Shown here piece after piece: positions 7,435-15,282 of a stretch of DNA of 31,334 nt. The translations under genes were made by a program, and so were the position numbers. Location: contig JAFGJS010000073.1 in the NCBI GenBank assembly GCA_016928995.1, forward strand, positions 1 through 31,334. Direction: 5' to 3'. The notes under the pieces were generated by a model that did not search any database, was not told the origin of the DNA, and was given only the letters and a program-made list of their open reading frames with translations. The first letter of the stretch is position 1, and the number at the start of each line of letters is the position of its first letter. This DNA comes from Candidatus Sumerlaeota bacterium. Lineage in GTDB: Bacteria; Sumerlaeota; Sumerlaeia; JAFGJS01.

Positions 7435-9783
7435 CTAATGACTGCGCCAATCGGCGCAACGGGTATACAGCATCCAGGTGTTGTAGTTGTCGTACTCCTC
7501 GAGCGAAAAGAACTCATGAGGCTGGCGCGAAGGGGATTGCAGCGCTTTTTCCAACGACCGGGAGCGCACCGCTTGCGACGCGCGCTGGACGACCTGATGG
7601 TAAAGCGGTCCAACCTGGGCGTTCGGCAGTGGAACATCGTCAATCTTCGAACGGCGCGGACTGAACATGTCTTCCCAGATACGCACATGATGACGCGGCT
7701 CGATGAGGAAAAAATCAAGCACGCGGCGCGTTTCATCCGCAGCGGCGCCGGGCATGTCCATGCGCCCGCCGCTCAGCATGAAAACCTGCTTCCATTCAAA
7801 CGTCAGACCTTCCGCGTATGTGTGGATCAACGCCTCTTCAGCGTTCCAATCGAATGCGACGGCGTTGACCGCTTCGCCAAAATCAAACTCGGGCATGACC
7901 GGCAACACAAGCGCCTCGATCCCCTTGGCTGCCAGGAACTCGCAGTATTCCTCCGCCTGCGCATAGTCGGCGTTGGCCAGCAAAACGCCCTTGCCCGAGC
8001 GAAATTGCCGTTCAGCGGCGCTTTTCTTCAGCTCGAAAAATTCCATCTGCGCTTCAATCATCGCGTCGATTTCGATGCTGCGATCCGGCCGCAGCAACAC
8101 CATCGCCGCTTGACGATTGTTCCACGGCACAGCGAAGCGAAATCCCGCTTCATCCTCAGGCGGCTCTGTTTGCTCCGCGGTCTCATGCGCCGGCTGCGGC
8201 GCAGCCGATGACGCGGTTTGCTCTTGAACGCCCGCCATCACACGCTGTTCATCAACGGACTTCGGCAAAGGCGGAGGCATGGCTGGCGAAGGAACGGCTG
8301 TTTCGTCCGGCGAAGGATTTTCTCCATTCGCCTCATCGAGACTCCTCGTCGGCACGTTCGGCGCATCTTCTTCTTTCATTTTTTCCAGCGCGAAGTCGAA
8401 ATCAGCATACCCCAAGGCCACTTCATCCTGCTCCGGCAAGGCCGCGGCGAAGATATCACTCTCGTTCACAGCCTCGTCCGCTGGAGCCTCCTCCGCGATC
8501 CGGTCTTGAATTTTCGCCTCGATCTTTTCCAGTTCCAAAAGATCCTTGCGCAACTTGCACTCGTTTTTGAGCTCCTGGATGAAGATAAAGCCAATGTGGT
8601 AGTGCGCTTTGTCTTTTGAGTAAGCCCGGGCCAATTTGATCTTTGCTTCGATCGCGTCGGGAAACTCCGGATGTTTTTTCAACAGGTTTTCCAGCGCGTG
8701 GATGCAGAGATCGGGCCGGCCGCCTTCCAGCAGCATGCCGCCCAACAGCAAATGCGGTCCGGGAGAAAGAACAAGGTCGTCATAATTCTGAATGGCGCCT
8801 TCATAAGTCTCAACTGCGGCAATGATACTGCGCTTATGCACCAATTGCTGGAGCCGGGCGATCGCAGCCAGTTTCTCCGGTTCGATCTCCTCCTGGTATG
8901 TCACGCCCCCCTCGCCGTCTCCCTCGAAGATCCCATGCGCGATCTCGCGTTGCAGCCGTTTTGTCTCAAATCGCTGCACAAATTTCGGAAGATTATCCAT
9001 AACGGAACCGTCGACCTTGCGGAACAATCCGCCCGTGCCGTAAAACAGCGACGTAAACAAAACGCCAAAGGCGAAACCGCCGATATGCCCCCAGAAGGAA
9101 ATCTGGCCCTTGAAATGATCCATCGAAGCCAAACCCATGCGCAACTGCCAGATCATGAACAATGCGAAGACGATCGAGGCTTTCAGGTGAATACGAATGA
9201 ACAGCAGCAATCCGAAAAGCAGCAACAGGCTGAGCCACAGGCTTTCCGTAGTGAAGTAAATCTCCGGTTTGAAAAAGACCACCAGCATGAAAATCAGATG
9301 GATGGGCCAGATGATCAGTCGCAGTCTGGCGTGGCAATATAAAATCAAGTACGCGCCGATCAGCGCGAAAATCGCGCCCGATGCGCCCAGATAAAGATGC
9401 AGCTGATCGAGTGTGCCATGCGTCAGGGCCGAAGTAATGCATGCCAGCAGGTAGAAAGCCGCGAAACGCCCATGCCCCATGCGCGATTCAACATTGAACG
9501 CCACAATGTAAAACATGAGCATGTTGGTCGTGAAATGGATGAAGTCGGCGTGCAAAAAAGCCGAACTGATCGTCGTCAGGATGTTGTTGTCAAAAGGACG
9601 GAAATACAGCGGAGACATCGCGTCGATGCCGACTGAACTGGAAATGATATACATCGCCAGATTCAAACAGAAGATCACATAGCAGACCCACGGCTGCTTG
9701 GAATAAGGAACATTTGAGCCGATCGCCAGAAACATGGATTCAATATGAGGCGCATCGCGCCCCGCCTGGAAAAGTCCGCGCAT
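7435..9783 (-). CDS. Rhomboid-family intramembrane serine protease with long C-terminal tail
   Basis: A membrane protein with a rhomboid core in its first ~270 residues: helix 1, then SAFLHADFIHFTTNMLMF, the catalytic serine S135 in GASGAI, and the partner histidine H233 in WGHIGGFAFG. The Ser-His gap is 98 residues, against ~50 in GlpG, and the extra stretch contains additional hydrophobic segments (IHLIFMLVVFF; LWLSLLLLFGLLLF; SIVFALFMIW). The remaining ~500 residues are soluble: helical TPR-like repeats (about 290-430), an acidic Pro/Glu-rich linker (about 440-550), then a mixed alpha/beta region I do not recognise, ending near 782. The ATG at 9781-9783 is the longest start; an ATG at 9735 (FLAIGSNVP) resembles typical rhomboid N-termini and may be the real one. 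Neither has a clear ribosome site. Protease activity is inferred from the catalytic pair; the substrate is unknown. Confidence 0.85.
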   Translation of the reverse strand: MRGLFQAGRDAPHIESMFLAIGSNVPYSKQPWVCYVIFCLNLAMYIISSSVGIDAMSPLYFRPFDNNILTTISSAFLHADFIHFTTNMLMFYIVAFNVESRMGHGRFAAFYLLACITSALTHGTLDQLHLYLGASGAIFALIGAYLILYCHARLRLIIWPIHLIFMLVVFFKPEIYFTTESLWLSLLLLFGLLLFIRIHLKASIVFALFMIWQLRMGLASMDHFKGQISFWGHIGGFAFGVLFTSLFYGTGGLFRKVDGSVMDNLPKFVQRFETKRLQREIAHGIFEGDGEGGVTYQEEIEPEKLAAIARLQQLVHKRSIIAAVETYEGAIQNYDDLVLSPGPHLLLGGMLLEGGRPDLCIHALENLLKKHPEFPDAIEAKIKLARAYSKDKAHYHIGFIFIQELKNECKLRKDLLELEKIEAKIQDRIAEEAPADEAVNESDIFAAALPEQDEVALGYADFDFALEKMKEEDAPNVPTRSLDEANGENPSPDETAVPSPAMPPPLPKSVDEQRVMAGVQEQTASSAAPQPAHETAEQTEPPEDEAGFRFAVPWNNRQAAMVLLRPDRSIEIDAMIEAQMEFFELKKSAAERQFRSGKGVLLANADYAQAEEYCEFLAAKGIEALVLPVMPEFDFGEAVNAVAFDWNAEEALIHTYAEGLTFEWKQVFMLSGGRMDMPGAAADETRRVLDFFLIEPRHHVRIWEDMFSPRRSKIDDVPLPNAQVGPLYHQVVQRASQAVRSRSLEKALQSPSRQPHEFFSLEEYDNYNTWMLYTRCADWRSH

Positions 9784-9822
9784 CCGTCGATCCGGCTAAA
9801 GATGCGCGTCTGCATTCAGACA

Positions 9823-9836
9823 ATGTCGAGCGACAT
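9823..9836. promoter_or_regulatory. Dyad ATGTCG-AG-CGACAT, possible operator
   Basis: Two perfect 6-bp arms with a 2-bp spacer sit just past the predicted start point of the minus-strand rhomboid transcript (about 9839). That is a position where a dimeric repressor could block transcription. No regulator gene is nearby. Confidence 0.35.
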
Positions 9837-9845
9837 CGGTTCCAC

Positions 9846-9875
9846 ATTATTTTGATCTTTTACGCCGCGTGTCAA
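9846..9875 (-). promoter_or_regulatory. Candidate sigma-70 promoter of the rhomboid gene
   Basis: On the minus strand TTGACA (9870-9875, exact consensus) is followed after 18 bp by AATAAT (9846-9851, 5 of 6). The 5' leader would be about 55 bases to the ATG at 9783, or about 105 to the ATG at 9735. Confidence 0.6.
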
Positions 9876-9914
9876 TCGAATACCGCGAGCATGCGCCGCA
9901 ACAGCGCTTTGCCC

Positions 9915-9943
9915 TTGACTTGACGCGGAGCATCGGCTTGAAT
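9915..9943 (+). promoter_or_regulatory. Weak candidate promoter of the LysM lipoprotein gene
   Basis: TTGACT (9915-9920, 5 of 6) and TTGAAT (9938-9943, 4 of 6) are 17 bp apart. The leader to the ATG at 10036 would be about 85 bases. The -10 box is poor, so this is tentative. Confidence 0.3.
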
Positions 9944-10035
9944 GAGCTCACATTTTCGAAACTGACGCTCGCGCTTGCTGACGCTCCCGTTGATGCGACT
10001 CATACTCATACCGTTCCCGTGGAAGGAGATCGATC

Positions 10036-10608
10036 ATGCTGCACCGCTTTATTCGTATGGCCTGCCTTTTTGTGCTTCCGGCGATTTTACTGGCCGGATG
10101 CACCCCCAACGACCAGGACAAATTCGTCGTTAAAAACCAGTTGGACAACATCCGCGATGAAATCAAACTGCTCAAAACGCAGATTGATGACTTATCCGTG
10201 GAAAAAGCCGCTCTTGAAGAGCAGGTGGAATCCTTGCGCGCCCAGCGCACAGCGGCCGCTTCGCCGGATCCAGCCATGCTCCAGGGCATCGAGAAACGCT
10301 TCCAGGCGCTGGAACAGGCCCAGCAAGGAATGGCGGATTCGGTGAAAACGCTGAGCCAAAAAGTGGATGAACAACAAACAGCCATCGTCAAGGCCGCGAC
10401 GCCCGTGAAAGTGGCTGCTGTCACGCCCCCCACGCCGCCGCAGAAAAGCGCGCCGAAATCGGCCGGTTTTTATTATACCGTGCAAAAAGGCGAGACCGTG
10501 GAGATGATCGCCAAAAAGCATCAAGTCTCCGAAGCGGCCCTGCGCAAGGCCAACCATATCCCGGACAGCAGCAACGTCGTCGGCGGACAGCGTATTTTTG
10601 TCCCATAG
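10036..10608 (+). CDS. LysM-domain lipoprotein with coiled coil
   Basis: A 190-residue secreted lipoprotein. The signal peptide ends in the lipobox LLAGC with the lipidated cysteine at C22; the next residues (TPND) have no Asp at +2, which fits outer-membrane sorting in systems that use that rule. Residues about 30-125 are rich in Leu, Glu, Lys and Gln with heptad spacing and should form a coiled coil, followed by a Pro/Ala/Lys linker. A single LysM domain fills 145-190 (YTVQKGETVEMIAKKHQVSE, then GQRIFVP), so the protein probably tethers the membrane to peptidoglycan. The ATG has an ideal AAGGAG at 10023-10028. A strong terminator follows 23 bases after the stop. Layout resembles coiled-coil envelope lipoproteins near division or Pal systems, but no partner gene is here. 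Confidence 0.88.
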   Translation: MLHRFIRMACLFVLPAILLAGCTPNDQDKFVVKNQLDNIRDEIKLLKTQIDDLSVEKAALEEQVESLRAQRTAAASPDPAMLQGIEKRFQALEQAQQGMADSVKTLSQKVDEQQTAIVKAATPVKVAAVTPPTPPQKSAPKSAGFYYTVQKGETVEMIAKKHQVSEAALRKANHIPDSSNVVGGQRIFVP

Positions 10609-10631
10609 TGAATGTATATCGCGAAATCGAA

Positions 10632-10670
10632 AAAAGAACCGGACATCGTTGACGGATGTCCGGTTCTTTT
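10632..10670 (+). terminator. Intrinsic terminator after the LysM lipoprotein gene
   Basis: A perfect 16-bp stem (10632-10647 with 10655-10670) with a 7-base loop ends in TTTT. It lies only 17 bases ahead of the next start codon at 10688, so it may work as a read-through control for the downstream gene. Confidence 0.88.
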
Positions 10671-10687
10671 GCCATAAGAGCTGCATC

Positions 10688-11506
10688 ATGGAAATCGACG
10701 CCATTCAGAAATCGGCCAATGGACCTGTCACCGCCGCGCGAATCGTGAAAGACCTGGATCGCCTGGGAGCGCGTCCCGGAATGACATTGCTGGTCCATGC
10801 TTCACTCAGCGCGATGGGATGGGTCTGCGGCGGCGCTGTCGCAGTCATCCAGGCGCTGGAAACCGTCCTGACAGATGCCGGCACATTAATCATGCCCGCC
10901 CACTCCAGCGACTTCAGCGATCCTTGCGCTTGGGAAAACCCGCCGGTCGATCCCGCTTGGTGGAAAACCATTCGGCAGACAATGCCTGCTTTTGATGTGA
11001 ATTTGACTCCGACTCGAAAAATGGGCGCCATTGCTGAATGCTTCCGTAAACAGCCGGGCGTTGTGCGCAGCAATCATCCGCAGCATTCTTTTGCCGCCTG
11101 GGGCAAGCACGCCAAAAATGTTGTCGCAAATCATTCGCTCGAGCGCAGCCTGGGAGATCATTCCCCGCTCGCCAAAATTTATAAACTTGACGGATCGATC
11201 TTGCTGCTCGGAGTCGGATATGACTCTTGCACTTCGATGCATCTCGCGGAAGATCGCAGTTTCAGCGTTTGCCAGCACGTCCGGAAATGCGGCGCGCCAA
11301 TCATGCAAGACGGCAAACGATGCTGGATTGAATTCATGGAGCTGAATTATAACAGCGGCGATTTTCATCAAATCGGCATGGCGTATGAAGACAGCGGCAA
11401 CGTATTGTCGAAAGGAATGCTTGGATACGCCGAATCGATATTAATTCCGCAAAGATCATTAGTGGATTTTTCCGTCAGTTGGATGGATCAGAATCGAAAT
11501 TTTTAA
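10688..11506 (+). CDS. AAC(3)-family (YokD-like) N-acetyltransferase
   Basis: A 272-residue cytoplasmic acetyl-CoA-dependent transferase of the aminoglycoside 3-N-acetyltransferase fold. Family blocks are clear: TLLVHASLSAMGWVCGGA near 31-48, GTLIMPAHSSDFSDP, TPTRKMGAIAECFRKQPGVVRS, then NHPQHSFAAWG, SPLAKIYKLDGSILLLGVGYDSCTSMHLAE. The ATG at 10688 is the first that lies after the upstream terminator hairpin, with AAGAG at 10676-10680; a reading frame open from 10598 would put the start inside the hairpin and is unlikely. Many chromosomal members do not confer resistance and their natural substrates are unknown, so drug resistance should not be assumed. recX follows 16 bases downstream and is probably co-transcribed. 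Its own promoter is not apparent. Confidence 0.9.
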   Translation: MEIDAIQKSANGPVTAARIVKDLDRLGARPGMTLLVHASLSAMGWVCGGAVAVIQALETVLTDAGTLIMPAHSSDFSDPCAWENPPVDPAWWKTIRQTMPAFDVNLTPTRKMGAIAECFRKQPGVVRSNHPQHSFAAWGKHAKNVVANHSLERSLGDHSPLAKIYKLDGSILLLGVGYDSCTSMHLAEDRSFSVCQHVRKCGAPIMQDGKRCWIEFMELNYNSGDFHQIGMAYEDSGNVLSKGMLGYAESILIPQRSLVDFSVSWMDQNRNF

Positions 11507-11522
11507 GGCATTCCGCAAACTT

Positions 11523-12170
11523 ATGCCCCAGGTTAAAATCACATCCCTGAAACTGATTAACACGCGCAAGGAACTCTATCGCGCCACGCTGGATAACGGC
11601 GAGTCATCCGAGCTCGATGCGGAAATCGTGCTTCAACGCGGAGTCGCCGCTGGCGTCGAGTTCGATGAACGCGAATGGGAAGAACTGCTGCGGGAAAATG
11701 AACTGCGCCTGGCGCGCAAAAACGGCGTGGCCTATGTGGCGCTCGGACTCAAACCCTCCGGCCAGGTGCGAAGTTACCTCATCAATAAAGGCTTCAGCGA
11801 GGATGCCGTGGAGCACACGCTCGATCATCTGACTCAACGCGGCTACGTCAACGACGCGGAGTATGCCGCGCGGACCGTTGAACTCCGCCTGCACAACGGC
11901 GGCAAGGGTCCGACCAAGGTGCGCGCGGAACTCAAGGCCAAGGGCATCCCGGAAGAATTGCTGGATCGAGCCGTGCCTCCGCTCGAAGAGGCCGAGTGGC
12001 AGCGTCAGGCGGCGATCAAACTGGCGGAAAAGAAATTCAAGACAGAACGCGAAACCGATCCAGTGAAGCTCAAAGCGAAAATGTATCGCTTCCTGGCAGG
12101 ACGCGGTTTCCACAGCGAGGCGATCCACGCTGCGATCGATGCATGGATGGAGCAGCGCCGTTCGGAATAG
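11523..12170 (+). CDS. recX: Regulatory protein RecX
   Basis: RecX binds RecA filaments and limits recombinase activity. The 215-residue protein starts with a beta-rich N-terminal extension (VKITSLKLINTRKELYRATLDNG) followed by three-helix repeats typical of the family: ENELRLARKNGVAYVALGLKPSGQVRSYLINKGFSE, then ALDHLTQRGYVND-like block at about 95-110 with DAEYAARTVELRL, GPTKVRAELKAKGIPEELLD, and a final KMYRFLAGRGFHSEAIHAAID. Length and repeat order match full RecX. The gene follows the AAC(3) gene by 16 bases and its ribosome site is weak (AAGG overlapping the upstream stop), suggesting translational linkage. recA itself is not in the window, although recX often lies beside it. The 3' side runs into a non-coding region with no clear terminator. 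Confidence 0.9.
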   Translation: MPQVKITSLKLINTRKELYRATLDNGESSELDAEIVLQRGVAAGVEFDEREWEELLRENELRLARKNGVAYVALGLKPSGQVRSYLINKGFSEDAVEHTLDHLTQRGYVNDAEYAARTVELRLHNGGKGPTKVRAELKAKGIPEELLDRAVPPLEEAEWQRQAAIKLAEKKFKTERETDPVKLKAKMYRFLAGRGFHSEAIHAAIDAWMEQRRSE

Positions 12171-12402
12171 ACGATTCCTGCACGGATCATCCTCACCCAT
12201 CAAACACCATTCAAACATAGCATTTTCTTAACGGGCGCACTGTAATTCTTTCGACAAAAGTGACACATTCTAAACACGTGGCACAATAACATCCACGCCA
12301 ATATCGCCTCTCATTATCCTTAATATGACCTGAATCCCCTGAACTCGATAGATTTCCTCTATTTTCGATCAATTTTAAGCATTTTTAAGCAAAAAAACAG
12401 GC

Positions 12403-12417
12403 TGGCCCATTATTTGC
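12403..12417 (+). promoter_or_regulatory. Sigma-54 (RpoN) promoter upstream of amt
   Basis: TGGCCC-N5-TTGC places the invariant GG (12404-12405) and GC (12416-12417) exactly 12 bases apart, with a pyrimidine before TGG as in the consensus YTGGCAC-N5-TTGC. It lies about 100 bases ahead of the ammonium transporter start, a classical target of nitrogen control through RpoN and NtrC. Confidence 0.8.
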
Positions 12418-12499
12418 GCTTATCGTGGCAATCCATCTGGAATCATTTTCCTTATGGCAATGAGACTCATTAAACTCACTTTTGGAGATGAAATCGATC

Positions 12500-12506
12500 A
12501 AGGAGG
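12500..12506 (+). promoter_or_regulatory. Strong ribosome binding site that sets the amt start
   Basis: AAGGAGG ends 8 bases before ATG 12515, which is ideal. It ends only 2 bases before ATG 12509, and it would lie inside the coding region if translation began at TTG 12482. The start at 12515 is therefore preferred. Confidence 0.8.
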
Positions 12507-12514
12507 AAATGAAA

Positions 12515-13900
12515 ATGATCAGGAAAAGCGACATCACCAAACTAACAGCTCTAACTCTATTGTTGAGCGCAACCGGCTTCGCACAGGAAGAGGCTGCAAC
12601 GACCGAACAGTTGCAAAACAACATCAACATCGTCTGGACTCTTGTCGCGGCGACCCTGGTCATGTTCATGCAGCCCGGCTTCGCTATGCTCGAGGCCGGA
12701 TTGGTTCAGGCGAAAAACAGCGTCAACATTTTGATGAAAAACCTGATGGACTTCTGCATCGGATCGGTCATGTTCTTCATCATCGGCTTTGGCCTGATGT
12801 TCGGCTCGTCAACTTCGACCGGCGGATGGCTCGGAACGGACTACTTCATGCTGCATGGCATCACGGGCGGCGCGGACTGGACCTATACCTTCTGGATGTT
12901 CCAAGTCGTGTTCGCCGCGACGGCAGCAACGATCGTTTCCGGCGCAGTGGCGGGACGCATCAAGTTTCATTCGTATCTGATTTACTGCGTAGCCATTTGC
13001 GCGTTCATCTATCCAATCTTCGGCAAATGGGCCTGGGGATCATTGTTGAACGATAACGGCGCCGGATGGCTGGAAGGCAAAGGTTTCATCGACTTCGCCG
13101 GATCAACAGTGGTTCACTCCATCGGCGGATGGCTGGCTCTGGCTGGCGCGATCGTAGCCGGAGTGCGCATCGGCAAATATGACAAAAACGGCAAGCCCAA
13201 AGCGATCCTGGGGCACAGCATCCCGATGGCGGCGCTGGGCGTCTTCATCCTGTGGTTCGGCTGGTTCGGCTTTAACGCCGGTTCCACGACCACAGGCGAT
13301 GGCGAAATCGGACGCGTCGCAGTCACAACAAACCTGGCGGCCGTCGCCGGCGCCATTGGCGCGATGATCACCAGTTGGATTCTGTTCAAGAAACCCGAAG
13401 CCACCATGACCTTGAACGGCGTCATCGCCGGCTTGGTTTCGATCACGGCAGGATGTTACACCGTGACTCCGATCGGCTCTCTGGCCATCGGCCTCATCGG
13501 CGGCGTCCTGGTTGTATTCAGCGTGCTCTTCATCGAACGCGTATTGAAAATTGACGATCCCGTCGGCGCCATCAGCGCGCACGGAGTTTGCGGCGCATGG
13601 GGCACGCTGGCCTGCGGCGTCTTCGGCGCGGAAGCCGTGCTGGGCATCGGCGACGCAAACACCGGTTTCCTTTACGGCGGCGGATTCAGTCAGTTCGGCG
13701 TCCAGTTCCTCGGCGTCATCGCGGCCTTTATCTGGGCCTTTGGAACGGGCATGGCGCTCTTTACAGCGATTAAATACACCGTGGGCATCCGCGTGAGTCC
13801 GGAAGTCGAGCGCGAAGGCCTTGACACACATGAACACGGAATCCCGGCTTACACGCATGACATGGGCGAAGAAGCCCCGATGGTGCCAGTCATCGACTAA
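12515..13900 (+). CDS. amtB: Ammonium transporter (Amt/MEP/Rh family)
   Basis: An inner-membrane ammonium channel protein. It begins with a cleavable signal peptide (MIRKSDITKLTALTLLLSATGFAQ), then an N-terminal periplasmic part and 11 membrane helices. Signature blocks include MQPGFAMLEAGLVQAKNSVN in helix 1-2. The pore twin histidines are H201 in STVVHSIGGW and H356 in ISAHGVCGAWG. The other family motifs FIYPIFGKWAWG and LWFGWFGFNAGS are present. The C-terminal tail (GIRVSPEVEREGLDTHEHGIPAY) is the cytoplasmic latch that contacts PII proteins in homologues. At 461 residues it has normal length. A sigma-54 promoter upstream indicates induction under nitrogen limitation. No glnK/glnB gene adjoins it, although amt and a PII gene are usually paired; a terminator follows directly. 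Confidence 0.96.
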   Translation: MIRKSDITKLTALTLLLSATGFAQEEAATTEQLQNNINIVWTLVAATLVMFMQPGFAMLEAGLVQAKNSVNILMKNLMDFCIGSVMFFIIGFGLMFGSSTSTGGWLGTDYFMLHGITGGADWTYTFWMFQVVFAATAATIVSGAVAGRIKFHSYLIYCVAICAFIYPIFGKWAWGSLLNDNGAGWLEGKGFIDFAGSTVVHSIGGWLALAGAIVAGVRIGKYDKNGKPKAILGHSIPMAALGVFILWFGWFGFNAGSTTTGDGEIGRVAVTTNLAAVAGAIGAMITSWILFKKPEATMTLNGVIAGLVSITAGCYTVTPIGSLAIGLIGGVLVVFSVLFIERVLKIDDPVGAISAHGVCGAWGTLACGVFGAEAVLGIGDANTGFLYGGGFSQFGVQFLGVIAAFIWAFGTGMALFTAIKYTVGIRVSPEVEREGLDTHEHGIPAYTHDMGEEAPMVPVID

Positions 13901-13930
13901 GCCCTCTTTCCCCTTCAACTCCTCATAGAT

Positions 13931-13964
13931 AAAATCCTCCCTTCGACAAGAAGGGAGGATTTTT
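13931..13964 (+). terminator. Intrinsic terminator of amtB
   Basis: A perfect 14-bp stem (13931-13944 with 13950-13963), a 5-base loop and a run of five T at the end lie about 30 bases after the amtB stop. Confidence 0.88.
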
Positions 13965-14035
13965 CTTACGCGCTTATAGATTGATCCTGCGCCCTTCGAA
14001 ACAAAACATCCTCGCTCGTATCATTTCACTCCACC

Positions 14036-14070
14036 CAATTGCTAATTGCTGATTGACAATTGATCATTGG
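14036..14070. repeat. Heptanucleotide short tandem repeat, ATTGNNN x5
   Basis: ATTG recurs at 14038, 14045, 14052, 14059 and 14066, an exact 7-base period, with variable bases between. It lies in the 230-base gap before hemW. TTGACA at 14053-14058 falls inside it and could serve as a -35 box, but no good -10 box follows. Confidence 0.6.
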
Positions 14071-14130
14071 CTCGAAGGAATGACTCCATAGCCGTCGCAT
14101 TGATTGAAAATCACGTCAAGGAAGTGAGCC

Positions 14131-15282
14131 GTGTCCAGCCTGAGCCTTTACACGCACATCCCCTACTGTAAGTCGAAGTGCCCGTATTGCGACTTTTACT
14201 CCGGCCCAGCCGCGGAGCTCGGTGTAACGCAAGGAAAGTACTTCGACGCGCTCGCGGAAGAATTGCAGCTTGCTATCAACGCGTATGGTTTACGCGGACG
14301 CATGCTGCACACGCTCTATTTCGGCGGCGGCACGCCAGGATATTGCGATCCCGCGCTTTATCGCGCCTTCATTCAAGTTGTACGCGAATCCTTCGAACAC
14401 CCGGATCATGCGGAATGGACGCTGGAAATCAATCCCGGCGCCACGGATGAAAACCATATCGATGGCTTTATGCAACTCGGTATGAACCGCTTCAGCGTCG
14501 GAGTGCAGAGCTTCCAGCCGCGCTTGCTCAAGACGCTCGGTCGCATTCATCAAGCCGAGGACGCGCGCCGGATGTTAAGTCTGCTGCGGCCGCTGACGGA
14601 TGACGGGCGCCGCCTTTCGCTCGATCTGATCTTCGCTGTCGATTCGCAGACATTGGAGGAGTGGGAAGCCGACCTGGACGCGGCGCTGGAACACGCACCG
14701 GGGCATATCTCGCTCTACGGCCTCACCTATCACGAAGGCACGCCGTTTCATCGCCTGCGTGCGCAGGGCCACATGCGCGAAGCGAACGACGAATCGCAAT
14801 TGGCGATGTATGACCTGGCGCGCGCGAAACTCACGCAAGCGGGCTATGAGCATTATGAAATCTCCAACTTCGCCCGCCCCGGCTGCCAATGCGCGCATAA
14901 CCGGACATACTGGGAACATGGCGATTACCTCGGCCTCGGCGCATCGGCGCATTCATGCATCGATGGAAGGCGCTTTTGGAATCCAGCAGACGCGGAGCGC
15001 TGGAGCGGCGCCTTGCTCGCGGGAAAATTGCCGCATGAAGATGAAGAAACGCCCTCCGAACGTTCGCGGCTGGCCGAACGCGTCATGCTCGGTCTGCGCC
15101 TGCTCGAAGGCCTTTCGCTCAGCGCTTTCCGGCGCGAAACCGGAATCGACGCAGCGGAATACTTTGCCCCGGAGATCGCCAAACTGACCGAGCAAGGCTT
15201 GCTCGAATGCGTCAAGGACCGTCTGCGCCTGACGGCATCCGGGCTGCATCTCGCCGACACCGTCATGGCGGAATTTTTCTGA
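14131..15282 (+). CDS. hemW: HemW-type radical SAM protein (haem chaperone / CPO-like)
   Basis: A 383-residue radical SAM protein of the HemN/HemW group. The [4Fe-4S] motif CKSKCPYC (C13, C17, C20: CX3CX2C) follows YTHIPY at the very N-terminus, as in HemW rather than in true HemN, which has a longer N-terminal extension. Other blocks are LYFGGGTPG, EINPG, GMNRFSVGVQSFQPRLLKTLGRIH, DLIFAVDSQTLEEWEADL, HYEISNFARPG, HNRTYWEHGDYLGLGASAHS, and the C-terminal winged-helix-like HemN_C region (about 310-383). HemW binds haem and delivers it to enzymes; it is often misannotated as coproporphyrinogen III oxidase. The GTG start at 14131 has AAGGAAG at 14118-14124 with 6-base spacing. It stands alone. 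Confidence 0.92.
   Translation: MSSLSLYTHIPYCKSKCPYCDFYSGPAAELGVTQGKYFDALAEELQLAINAYGLRGRMLHTLYFGGGTPGYCDPALYRAFIQVVRESFEHPDHAEWTLEINPGATDENHIDGFMQLGMNRFSVGVQSFQPRLLKTLGRIHQAEDARRMLSLLRPLTDDGRRLSLDLIFAVDSQTLEEWEADLDAALEHAPGHISLYGLTYHEGTPFHRLRAQGHMREANDESQLAMYDLARAKLTQAGYEHYEISNFARPGCQCAHNRTYWEHGDYLGLGASAHSCIDGRRFWNPADAERWSGALLAGKLPHEDEETPSERSRLAERVMLGLRLLEGLSLSAFRRETGIDAAEYFAPEIAKLTEQGLLECVKDRLRLTASGLHLADTVMAEFF

Larger units (their letters stand above)
12171..12514. other. Intergenic region holding the amt control elements
   Basis: About 340 AT-richer bases without a gene. The right part has the sigma-54 promoter (12403-12417) and the amt ribosome site. I looked for NtrC-type enhancer pairs (GCAC-N5-GTGC-like) and saw none that is convincing. 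Confidence 0.6.

Noticed and set aside
8671-9342. 223-residue plus-strand frame opposite the rhomboid gene
   Set aside because: It is the complement of rhomboid membrane helices and linker; no domain is seen.
10688-11506. Acquired aminoglycoside resistance cassette
   Set aside because: There are no attC sites, insertion sequences or integron parts beside it, base composition fits its neighbours, and many chromosomal family members do not confer resistance.
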